This document shows, one piece after another, positions 48,501-59,296 of a stretch of DNA of 64,000 nucleotides. Below the pieces are notes generated by a model. That model did no database searches. It was not told the origin of the DNA and saw only the letters and a program-made list of their open reading frames with translations. The stretch spans positions 62,001-126,000 of the forward strand of contig SJRY01000077.1 in NCBI GenBank assembly GCA_011319805.1, read 5' to 3'. This stretch comes from Macrocybe gigantea (taxonomy: Eukaryota; Basidiomycota; Agaricomycetes; Agaricales; Callistosporiaceae). Both the position numbers and the translations under genes were made by a program. The first letter of the stretch is position 1. The number at the start of each line of letters is the position of its first letter.

Positions 48501-51500
48501 CCAGGCTATCCGAACCAGGCAGGAGAGTCGGCTCCCTGACCCGAGCAGTCTCGAGCCCGTTACCATCTCGAAGATCGGCTCAATAACGGAATCGGAACGG
48601 TCCATGCTATCAGAGACAGCCGTCACATTGAGGTGAGTCCAGTTCGGCTCTTTGACGTCTGCGATACGCTCATCCTCGCTATTGCCGCTCGGTAACTCGC
48701 ACGTCTTAATTTCTTCCTGGCTGGAGGCGGATTCCATCCCGGGAGGGATCTTTGGAACTGGAGGTATATCCGGAGCAGTGAGATAAACGAAATCGTATTT
48801 GAGGTCGACTTTGACGGGGTGCGGAAGGCGTTCTCCAGCTGCTCGACGAAGCTTCGACGATCCGAAGCACCAGACTCGTTCAGCTTTTGATCTCGCCGGT
48901 AAAGTCGAAGCTCTTCTTAGTATCAGTGTCTTCATCCTCCTCGTCTACGTCGAGCCCGTGATCACCATTGTCATCCGTGACTTGACACGAAATACGGGGA
49001 CAGGCGGGGCAGATGCACTTTCACAGAAGTTGCAGGGGGAGAAGGCTCGCGGTATGAAATGTATCACCGTCGTCTGATTGGCCGGATAGAATCACTTGCA
49101 GCTCCTCTGGGATATCCGAGTCGGGATCAGATGGATCAAGCTCCACAGCGTAGGCAGAGACGTCAGAGCCTCCCATCGTGCCGGACATTCCCAGAACCTT
49201 TCTCGACCTCGGTGAAATGGGAATCCTGTCCTTTCGTTAAGGGATTTCTTGGACGACCCGTTAGAGTCTCGGCTGGTCTTCTTCCTCTTGATGACCTCAG
49301 CACCGCTCTCGTCGCCTGGCATCCTCTTGTCGACGCGCTTGAAGACAGGGCTGTCTGAGGGGCGGATGAAATCATTAATGGACCCCTTGGATCCAGCCCT
49401 CGAGGACGCGACAGAGACGGGACCAAAGGTCATCGACGACAGAGCGCGGACAGTACCCTGTGCATATTCATCTTCGCTTTGCTCTTCATTCGCGGCGGCC
49501 AAAGATGCTGCAGAGCCCTTCAACGTTCCATTCATAGAACTCGCAACGAACCGCTTTGAGCGCACAAACGGCTTGAGCGGCTGGAAGACCGGCGCAGGTT
49601 CGGGTTCGGGTCCTGGCGTCAGCGTGCGTTTATGCCTCGATCGCAGAGTGGCCTTCTCGTGCGACGCGAGTTGGCCGACCTTTGGCGAGTCCTTGACAGG
49701 CGAGAGCCCTTGCATCAGAACAGGCCAGGGTGCAATTTGTTGACCGATCGTAGTGTCGTTGGACGCCTTTGCCTTGACTGTTCCCCTCGATTGCGCATAA
49801 GGCCTTAAAGATGCTACCGACGACATCGTTTGCATCCAAGTAGCCTTCGGCGACACCCTGTTCGTGCTGAGAGGGCTGTCGTTCTCTCGGCCGGCACGGA
49901 GGCTTTTTGGTTTAGTTGGGCTCTCTTCTCCGTAGGGACTATCGCGATTGCTGCGGTCCAGCGACCTGAGGATCGAGGAGGGCGATCGCTTGTGCGGCGT
50001 CATGTCCGGGGTCGCAGGCGTAGCCTGAAGGTCTAAATTATTGATCAGCTGAGCCAAGTCATTTGTCGCAGCATCGAGGATGGACAAAACACCTAGAGAG
50101 TCACAAGTTTGAGCAGGTGAGCATGCCAAACAATCAGAACGGACTTGCCATCTTCGCTCTCGTACATGGCCTTGGGTCTAGTCCGTCCAAGCATTTGCTC
50201 AGAAAGCGGACGTGCTCGGGCGCGCTTGACGGGTGTCGACAATGGCCTGCTTGCTTCTGGCTCAGACATGGACGGCTCACCATCGTCGTCTGTAGAATGC
50301 CCATCCAGAGTTGCCGCCTGGATAGTCACAATCGGATAGACGGGTCGTTCCGGAGTCGACCTCACAGACTGAGCCGGCGCTCCATCTGCTGGCTTCTCGA
50401 CGGCGGCAGGCGACGCGAAAGCGGGGAAGATTTCCGAAATAGGCGTCCTGCGTCTGCCATCCGACGTCCTGCGACTCTCCCTATTCTCCTTCTCGCCCTT
50501 CCTCTTCTTCTTCTTGCTCTTCCCCTCCGTCTCATCCTCCACGACGCCCTTGAGCTTCTTCTCCAGCTCCTCCTCCCTCTCGCGGCGCCTCGCCTCCCGC
50601 GCATTCACGATTCCCTCCTCGTCCCACCGGATGCTGCTGCTCGTGCTCATCCTCGACCCTGCCGCGCCGCCACCACCGCTGACAGACGACGTCAAGCTGA
50701 TGGGGCGCAGCGAACTGCCCGTTGTTGATGTGCTCAGGACGGACGCCGAGCGGTCGCGGCCTATCATCATCGCCGCCGATCCGACGGACAGACGCTGCGA
50801 CGACGAGCTGCTCGGGTGTTGCTGCTGCTGGAAAGGCAGATGCATGTTCGACGACGCTGTAGATCCCGAACGCATGGACGGCAGGCGCATGGACGATGGG
50901 AGGCCGAGACCAAGAATGCTGACCTTCTTCTTGCCCAGCGTCTGCGATGACTGAGGGCGCAGCGGGCTAGCGGTACCAATCTCGAAACTGGACGACGAGA
51001 GCCTCAGAGTCTGAGCTTTCTCCTTCTCCTTCTTGTCTTTCTTCTCCTTCTCCTTCTTCTCCTTCACTTTCTTCTTCTTCTCCCCATTCGTGCCATCCTC
51101 GCCCTCCTTGGCCGTCTTTGCCTTCTTCGTCTTTTCTTCTTCTTCTCGCCCTCCTCCTCCGCAGCAACCTTGCTTTTGCCTCTAACCGTCCGCTCCTTCT
51201 CTTTCTTGTCCACCGAGACCGCGGGCACCCTCGGCTTTCTCTCCGCCAGCGGCGCGCTGTTCCTGAGCTGCGCCCAGCTGCCGATCCGCGCCAACGAGCG
51301 CACGGACCGTATGGCGCGCAAGGCGATAGATCCCTGACGTTCTTGTTGCTGTTGCGCAGCGGGCGCTGAAGCCGCAGGAGGCGCGAGGAACCCGCCAGCC
51401 GTGGGTGTGCCCGCGCGCGAATAGGTCACGGGCGAGACTTCTGCCACGGGCCCCATGTTGATAGGCGTGTTGAGAATGATGCCCGAGTCCAGCGAGTTGA

Positions 51501-52422
51501 ACCGGGCGCGGGATTGCTCGGTAAGCTTGAGTAGTTCCGGGGCTACGATGTGATGTCAGAATCGGATCTTGCAATGTGAGGAAACGCGTACTTTTCGATC
51601 GAGGCTGAGGATCACGGTTGACTTCGGGAGCTGCAATGATGTACTGTCAGCATCGTAGCTCACGGACAAGAACCATGGAGGAAACACACATATGGCGCGT
51701 GCGACGGCCTTGGTTTCTTTCTTGTCCTTCTCCTTGGAGTCCTTCCTCCCCCTTCCAATGCTCCACCACTTGCTCTCCTTCTCCTCTCCGTTCTTGACCT
51801 TGAGCAACGCCGGGGCCTCCTTCGCTCCGCCTTTCGCGGAAGACGGGACGTTCGTGACCTCGCCGAGTGCTCCAGGACCCCACCGCAAGCCGTCCAACGC
51901 CGCGCGGGATTTCTTCTTCTTGACCATCAGAATCTCCCCAAGCTCCGGATCGAGAGTCGGATCTACGTAGATCTCGAAGCCGCCCGTCCCGACGCCGCCA
52001 TGGGTAGACTCGGACGCGCCGACGCGTCTCATGACGTCAGAGAGGTCCTTCTCCTTGACATCCTTGGCGCGGTCGCGCTCCTTCTCGCGGTCCCGCCCGA
52101 CGCCGACACTGCTGAGGATGTTCAGTTTGGACTTTTTCGGCACGAGGCGCTTCACGCGCGTCGGGTTGCCGTCGAAGGACGGTTTAGGCGCGAGCACGGG
52201 TGCGGGCAGGGGAGGCAAGGGTGGCGCTGATGTGTCCCATGAGGGGTCCACGGCGGACGTCGCGAGGGACGTGCTGGCGGCAGAAGTGTTGCCAGAGGCA
52301 GACGGCGTGGCCGAGATGAGCCGGATGGAGGGAATGTTCGACGGCGGTTTGGAGGCGCCGGCGTGCGACCCTGTCGGAGGCGTCGCAACAGCGTTGCGTG
52401 ATGATAATGGATTGCGAAGCAT
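45538..52422 (-). CDS. very large Ser-rich protein, multiply frame-disrupted
   Basis: One gene about 6.9 kb long, starting MLRNPLSSRN at 52422 and ending RRSIRV at 45538. Recognised exons include 52422-51690, 51630-51592 and from 51542 down. The protein would be roughly 2000 residues, mostly disordered and Ser/Pro/Arg-rich, with a Lys/Glu coiled stretch (about 51100-51000), a block RSYAMYGANGGRAAWARHRQ-type near 47600, DERMIRAKHGLLERQSLEDS near 46900 and RINRPRPRGRPTP at the end. Homologues in agaricomycetes are annotated loosely (e.g. as proteophosphoglycan-like); the role is unknown. Frames change without introns near 51140, 49045, 48905, 48825, 47290 and 46585, most explained by one missing base in a short run. 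Either a recent pseudogene or consensus errors. Confidence 0.6.
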
Positions 52423-52859
52423 TTGTGATTCTCCGCGTTATATTTAAAAAAAAAATTCCTTGTGTTTTTCTGGTGCTTTGCTGTTCTTGATTTGTTGCGT
52501 TCAAATGAGATACGAGCAGAGGGGAAAAATGATTATAGATGTCGTGAACGAAATGAAATTAAAGCAGAAAAAAAAATCGTTCGAGAGACTCGTCTAGATC
52601 GTCGTGTTTCGTAGATGAGTCGGTTAAAAACGTGATCGTCGTTTCGTGAAACCGTGACTTGAGACTCGTTAACTGTGAGCAATAAGACAACGCGTTAATT
52701 CTTGTTAGTTTTTCGTGTATTCCTGGGATCTCTACGCGTCGACAGGTCGTGAGCGTTATTACTTCCACAGACACGTAGACAATAACAAGCCTCACCTGGG
52801 CAAAAAGGCGTACCTCAAACTGTTTACCTTCGATTCCGACAACCGAACCACCCACCAGG

Positions 52860-53078
52860 CTACGAGGAAGGAGGCAAACCGACCGACCTCCTCCTTCGTC
52901 GCAGAACGAGAGACACCTGGGAGGATGATTGCAGCGTCAAGACTTGACTCTCTAGGGCAATGTGTGCAACGAGACACGCGAGTGCGAGGAAGAGAACAAG
53001 GAAGGGCAGAAACGGCGCCCACGAGGCAAAATACGAACTTGGATCACGGGATGGCGTTCGTACCGCCCCTGCCGGCAT
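52860..53078 (-). CDS. possible small single-pass membrane protein
   Basis: 72 codons beginning MPAGAVRTPSRDPSSYF with one strongly hydrophobic helix (APFLPFLVLFLALACLVAHI) and a basic tail. The + strand frame over the same bases has no such character. The downstream Arg-rich end may be intron. Not recognised; it could be chance. Confidence 0.25.
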   Translation of the reverse strand: MPAGAVRTPSRDPSSYFASWAPFLPFLVLFLALACLVAHIALESQVLTLQSSSQVSLVLRRRRRSVGLPPSS

Positions 53079-54989
53079 TTGGAGCGTCCCGCCACCGCCA
53101 TCATCTCACGGCTATCAGGGTAACCCCGAATGGCAAAGATTGCGTTCTCGCTCATACTGTATGGCTGCGATGATGGGCTATGAAGACACACTGGATGAAT
53201 AGAAAACCGTTAAGCAGAGGTCATAGTTGTTGTCTTTTGTGGTGTTTAGTTCCCGCAATTCCAAATCAACCCGATGTTCATCAATCTCGACTACGTGTCA
53301 CGCCGAGCTCAGTCCTGGAGTTGTTGGCTACCGGACTGCACAACGGGTCCTCGCTAAAGGCACCTGAACATCTCTTCTTATAACTGTCTACAAGGCAACT
53401 GCAAAATATGAATCATCTCCCCCGAATGCAACCGCAGCACCAAACGTTGACAACAATTCAGTCTGGATTCAAAAGCAGGGCACCGAGTTTTTCACTAATG
53501 CTTCGCCTCGTCGCCGTCGTGCGAATCGAATTGCATGAATGCGGGGTGTCCTCGCCACAAAGTTCATTCTTGCGGAAATTCCCGGATGAGGCGCTGAACA
53601 TGCCATTGACTCTGCGTACTCTTATGCAGCTCTGCTTATCCAACTACCTCCTGGCGGATCGTTCCCTGGTTTTGCAAAGCCACAGCCTTGAGCTGAACAT
53701 GATTGCCGATTATCAAGTGTGCTTCGTCACATGAAAACCTGGTCCGATGCCCTCGTCGCCTTCCGCTGCATTGCTATGCTCCGCTTGTTCCATTAGAACG
53801 CCATTCTCAGGGTGAGAACGAAAATGCGCTAGTTTTCTCCCTTGACTCGATGTCTCAGCTTGAGGTAGTCCTTCGCCGTCGGTATGGGTCCGTTGGCTCG
53901 AGCGGTACACAGCGCCGGAATGAACGAGCGCCGAGTTTATCCCAAATCAAAAAAGATCTGGAGATTTCTTCCTGAACGGGCGTCTGTTTCTGCAAAACCG
54001 GCCTATCGTCTCGACTTTCAGCCCCTTTTTATTGATGGCGTTGGGATGACATTGCATCATGACCGGATGCTCGGTTGTTCATGCTTATCACTGTTCTCCG
54101 TGCCTCGCCTTCGCGCTGCGATGAGGTCGAATATATTCTTGGAACTCGACGACCCAAGTCGCCAGAATGACATCGTTGGATGAGTCACTCTCATTCGGCC
54201 TAGCAATGACTCGACTTGCCAAAGGGCGGCGTCCAAGCCCCGGGTCGGAGCCCGGACGTGGCCCCCCGGCTTGGGAGGGGCACGTCGTCTCAATTGTGTC
54301 TTTCGTTTGTTTCATGCGATGATGCATTTGTAATTGAAAAAATTCATTTTAGTACCTTCGTCCTTCACCCATCTGGACAATCTGCTCCCGACAAGGGCTG
54401 GAAACCGACTGGACCCGTATTCACCAATTCTATGACATCAAAACACGATCTCGGATATCGCAGGCGCTGAAGACGATCGCCACGTGGCGATGACGCATGT
54501 TCGACTGGCCCTTCCTTCGTGGCCCCAAGGATATAACGGACTTGCCACGCATGAGTAGATGTCTCAAGGTTGGGGAATCTCGTTTTTGTAGCCGCACCGG
54601 TCTCGTTCGGCCTTCTCGGCAGCACATTTGTAGACCATCGAACTGGTCTCTGTGCCTTATCGTACCGTCTCTGCCCTGCATATGCATATCGTCGTTGAGG
54701 CGGTGTGGGGGGCGAGATTTCTGGAAACTGTACCTCCTGCATATTTTGGGCATCAAATCCTATGTGCTACTCAGGCCCTTGGAAATCGGATGCTATGATG
54801 CCGGGTTGATCAGAAACCACCCGTCCGTCGCCTCCGACAGGTTTCACGGCGCGTTGCCCAAATCCAAACTTGCGAACCTATGCGTTGTCCATATCGCTCT
54901 TCTTGGTACCGACGGAAGGCAATCCATTCAGGGCATATGACTCCGCTCGTTCTCGTCAAACGATCTCACGTGCCTCTCGGTCGCAGAAA

Positions 54990-54995
54990 TATAAA
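54990..54995 (+). promoter_or_regulatory. TATA box of the P450 gene
   Basis: TATAAA 80 bp before the ATG at 55070. Assigned by sequence and distance. Confidence 0.5.
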
Positions 54996-55069
54996 GCGTT
55001 TCGTGGCGCATCCGCATCGTTTGCTATTCGACGTTGCTTCGGTTTTCTTGTTTTCGTTGTTCTCCGCCA

Positions 55070-57622
55070 TGTCTTTTGTCCTTCTCCTTTTTCACTTCGC
55101 GTCTTCTGTCCTGCTATGCTATGTTGTCAAAGTAATCTATAATACCATCTTTCGACGGTCACCGTTCTATTCGATACCAGGGCCGCCTTCCGAGTCGTGG
55201 TTCAAGGGTACGTGTGCACCCCAGCATTTCTGTTCGCCACCTACAGCATCTTAACTCCATCTACAAGGCAACCTCGGCCAACTCTTCAACGCGAAAGGTC
55301 TTCCTTTCCACCAGGATCTTGTTGATCGTTATGGAGGGATGGTCAAGGTCCATGGCTTTTTTGGGGTAATGATCCTTCTCCATTGCATTCCAGTATGATG
55401 GCTGATAATGAACACAGGACGAGCAACTGTACATATCAGATCCCCAAGCTCTGCAGAGTATCATCCTGAAGGACCAAGATGCATTTGAGGAAACATCAGT
55501 GTTTGTACAGTGAGTCCCAGCGCCACTGGTTTCCCTAGAAAGTCTTATGTGCGGTTGTTATCTTTGCAGATGGAACAAGATCATCTTTGGACCCGGCCTG
55601 GTGTCGACAGTTGGTATGTTGTAAATTCGTGTTGCGCGGTCAAAATCACTGACAGTCGTGGCGCAGGGCAACAACACAAACGACAACGGAAGCTGGTCAC
55701 CCCGGTTTTCTCGGTCGCCCAACTGCGTCAGCTAACTCCAATAATATACGATGTCGCTGAACGAGTGGGTCTCCGATTCTATCTCTCTCCGCGATTATCA
55801 TCGACTCAGGGTTCCGCAGTTGTCAGGTGTCCTGACGAGAGAAACTGCAGAGAGCGAGTCGAGGGCTCAGAGCGTGCTCGACATGTCCGAGTGGATGTCC
55901 CGCGTCGCGCTCGAGACCGTCGGACAGACCATCCTGGGCTATTCCTTCGACCCACTCGATTCTCCGCACAACAATCCGTATACTTCGGCGGTGAAAGAAT
56001 TGATGTCAGCGTTTGCGTATCTGCCCGTCCCGCGGCGCGACTGACAAACCAACTCTCTTTTTTTTTTTTTTTCTAAAATTTTTTTTGTGTTTAGCCCCGC
56101 AATATTCTCGTTATCTCTCATTCGCCAATTCGCCCCGTTCATGACGTCGATAGGCTCGGCATCCTTCCGCAGAAAAGTCGTCGAGCTCATCCCGCACCAG
56201 GCCGTGCAGCGGGTCAAGCACATGTCGGACGTCATGCACGAGACTGCGACCGAGATCCTGCGACAGAAGCGGGAGACCCTCGCGCTGGCGCCCGCGGAGA
56301 CGTCTCAGGCGAAGGATGTTATTAGCATTCTACGTGAGTCATCTGAGCATCAACACTCTCTGCATCACTCCGTTCCATTTCTGGTTCCTGGCTGACATGA
56401 ACTTGACTCCGTTGCTCCGTTGCGTTCCAGTCCGTGCCAATGACAAAGCATCGCATGACGAGAAGATGAGCGAGCTCGAGCTCACGGGGCAGATGACGTG
56501 AGTCGCTGTTTGATGGACTGATAGACGCGCTCCGGGGGTTGCTGATCCGGAATGTCACTCGCGAACATTTCGCAGGGTCCTTATTTTTGGCGCCCAAGAC
56601 ACGACGTCGTCTGCACTCTCGCGGATGCTGTACATGCTCGCCGCGCATCCTGATGTGCAGAGCAGCGTAAGACGGGAGGTGCGCGATGCGCTTCGTGCGA
56701 AGCGGAGGGAGGGCGACTATTCAGGCCGTTTGGGCTATGATGATGTTGTGGCTCTGCCATGGCTCGATGCCGTGATAAAGGAAACGCTGCGACTGTGAGC
56801 GCTGTCGCGATCATATCACTTTGACAAACCTTGTTTATTCGCTGGACTGTCCAGGCACCCTCCCGTCCCATTTGTCCGCAGAACGTGAGTTCAAAAAGGC
56901 CCTGTTCCCCAGGCGTGACGCTGACGCATAATGCTGTGATTTAGTGCTGTGAAGGAGCGCACGGTATTGTACCACCCCGCGCACGACGAGTCGCAGCTCT
57001 CTTCTGTGACGATTCCTGCGGGCACGACGCTGTTTGTCAGCATCGCGGGGAGCAACCGGCTCGAGTCTGTGTGGGGCTCGGACGCGAAGGAGTGGAGACC
57101 GCAGCGGTGGCTGGAGGGTGACCCGCTGGCGGCGCTCGACACGCGGTGGAGGCTGCCCGGTGTCTACTCTGGAATGTGAGTTTCGTTCCTTTGGTGACTT
57201 GTGTCGGCGCCTGAGACGGTCTGTCAGGATGTCTTTCCTTGGGGGTGGGAGGTCGTGCGTGTGAGTCCATTTTGATGATCATCTTACCTCCACTGTGTGC
57301 GGGCGTCTGACTGATTTTTGCATTCTGTTTGACAAGTGGCTACAAGTTTGCCCAAGTTGAAATGAGTGAGTGGTTGCCTTGATGGACATGTTGCTGTTGC
57401 CGCCGAGATTCAGCGTTTGACATATTCGTTCCAGAAATCCTGCTGGCGACGCTGTTGAACAAGTTTGAGTTTTCGTCCACGGAGGACAGCGTCGTGTGGA
57501 ACCTGTCTCAGATCATCTCTCCTTCTGTGCAGACGACAAAGTCCACCGAGCTCGGGACGGTCCTCGAGGAGAAGAAGGGCATGCCTCTGCGGGTCCGGCT
57601 TTGCGCCGAGGAGACATTTTGA
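55070..57622 (+). CDS. cytochrome P450 monooxygenase
   Basis: Fourteen exons: 55070-55207, 55268-55365, 55418-55509, 55570-55613, 55667-55764, 55820-56004, 56095-56333, 56431-56497, 56576-56794, 56855-56884, 56945-57175, 57228-57260, 57337-57365 and 57435-57622, all in phase. The N-terminal anchor helix (FVLLLFHFASSVLLCYVV) and proline hinge SIPGPPSESW place it in the ER membrane. The oxygen-binding I helix is FGAQDTTSS, the ExxR is KETLRLHPP, and the heme-ligand loop is FLGGGRSCVGYKF with the Cys ligand. It inserts oxygen into a hydrophobic substrate using NADPH-P450 reductase. The substrate is unknown; it resembles the expanded agaricomycete CYP families (possibly CYP5144-like, from memory). 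No other biosynthetic gene is beside it. Confidence 0.92.
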
Positions 57623-58101
57623 AATGCGTCCAAGCATAGTTCTTTAATAATCAATCTAAGATAAAGCGTAGTATTCGTATTAGTGTATTATTTCTTATTA
57701 CTGGATGAAGTGATAATGATGAAGCTCAAGAATGAAGACAGCAAAGCATCGATAAGAGGTCCCCGTGCAGGCTGCAAACTTGAGGGTCTTTGACAGGGCT
57801 CATATCATTATCTAGGGACTAAGGGAGGCTTTGAGGCGGAGTCGGGATATTAAACTTCGATGTGAATGAACCTGCAATGTGTGTTTAGATTTAAAGGACC
57901 TTCTGCCGAGGAGGTTATCAGGTTCATTTCGCGTCTTTGATAGTTCTCATGTTGACTTCTTGTCTCGTGTTGGCGTTGGTGTCGTCAAAGATAACAGGAC
58001 TCTGACTGTTCGACATTCCACGAAGAACGCACCTTCTGGGTCTTTATCACAATCATCCCATTCCTTCAACACATGATTTTCTGATTTGATACGCGCCGAA
58101 A
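57623..58101. other. intergenic region downstream of the P450
   Basis: About 480 bp, AT-rich at its left end (3' UTR of the P450). No gene recognised. Confidence 0.5.
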
Positions 58102-58597
58102 ATGTCTGCTAAACGCACGTTGGATCGAATAGGAGAGGAGGCGCCCGTCCTTCATACAAAGCGTCGTCGCGCGGCATCCTCGTGTTGCGCAGCCGTAATG
58201 GTATGAAGTTTCGGTTGACGCGTGACTGGGTCGTCGGATCGTGGACTGGAATGAACGAACGTGCTCTTTCTTGTTTTGAAAGAAATGTCTTGTTTCATGA
58301 ATATGTTTTCTTTTCTTTTTCTTTTTTCTTTTGGTAGATGATGGTAGAATGCCCCAGTGTTCTGTCCTTGAATGACGTGGGCTGAAGAAGACCACCTGAA
58401 CGTGTCCGTGACCAGCCCAAAGAAACAAAGTTGTCAGAAGAGCCAAAGAAGAGCGAGACTTTTCTCTCATGTTCTTGATCAGTCCACTTTTTTTTTTTCA
58501 CAGACGGATCGAGAACAATCCCTTCGGCCGTCGGATGAGCAAAGGGAGCCTTGCAATTGAGAAGCTCGTGATTCGTGAAAATCCGTTTGGCGCGTAA
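58102..58597 (+). CDS. possible small spliced gene, unrecognised
   Basis: A first exon 58102-58200 (MSAKRTLDRIGEEAPVLHTK followed by a basic, Cys-containing end) is followed by a GTATGA donor. A last exon after TTTCACAG (about 58499) reads RIENNPFGRRMSKGSL and VIRENPFGA and stops at 58597, or continues by the GTAAGC donor there. The repeated NPFG motif and basic composition look coding. The middle exon cannot be fixed: the frame after 58337 meets a TGA. Function unknown; it might be a short nuclear basic protein. Confidence 0.3.
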
Positions 58598-59296
58598 GCA
58601 GGACTTCTATCTGTCGACGACTTGTCACTCTTCCCCATATCAGCACAGCCCTTACGAAAGCGTGTCGAACAAGCGCCTTCTTTTCAGCGTGGCATCAGAT
58701 GCTTGGGGGTGTGCGTGCGTGTGCGACAACAGGCTTTGTTGAACGTGGATGAGACAAACGGCTTGCAACGCGACCAGAGTGCGGCCGGTGTGGTGTTGTT
58801 CTCGAGCATAAAGGATTCCACAAGAACTCTACAAGGCTTGTTGTCGGACAGAATGGAGGACAATTGTCGAGTCTCAGGAAATAAACGTTGAGAGCCACGT
58901 TGTGATGACCTGTCACGGTGAAGTCCGCATCGTGTTCAGGTCTGATCGCTACCACCAAATTAGGGCTGCGGTGCCATCAGGCACTTCCCTAACCGAACAT
59001 CAGCACATTTAATCGTCCATTTGTTCCAACCACCTTCACCACCGCCACATCATCCAACTTTCAAAGATCGTCGACGTCGGTGCCATGGAGGCTTGAGCTG
59101 CTAGAGGGTCCCAAGGGCCTTTACAATACATCGCTCAAGCGCCTTTGCAACCAACGCAAAAACCCATTCCTTGGCTGCCACGAACCGAAACGTGCTTATA
59201 ATAACCTTTCGGTCTTGTTTAACATAACGTCGGAACCCCCTACAGTCGAACGTCTAGCTTGTTGCGCAACAGAGTGTTCCCTCACTTAGAAGCCTC
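58598..59296. other. intergenic region upstream of GCN2
   Basis: About 700 bp with short ORFs only. Presumably the 5' UTR and promoter of GCN2. Upstream ATGs exist (e.g. 59080), which would fit translational control but prove nothing. Confidence 0.45.

Larger units (their letters stand above)
52423..55069. other. 2.6-kb intergenic region with weak ORFs
   Basis: Lies between the Ser-rich gene (-) and the P450 (+). Two minus frames have some coding look: 53078-52860 (below) and 54742-54365 (Arg/Pro-rich). No repeat or RNA gene was recognised; the TATA box of the P450 lies near the right end. Confidence 0.45.

Noticed and set aside
55070..57622. Secondary-metabolite cluster around the P450
   Set aside because: No synthase, transferase, transporter or cluster regulator is adjacent.
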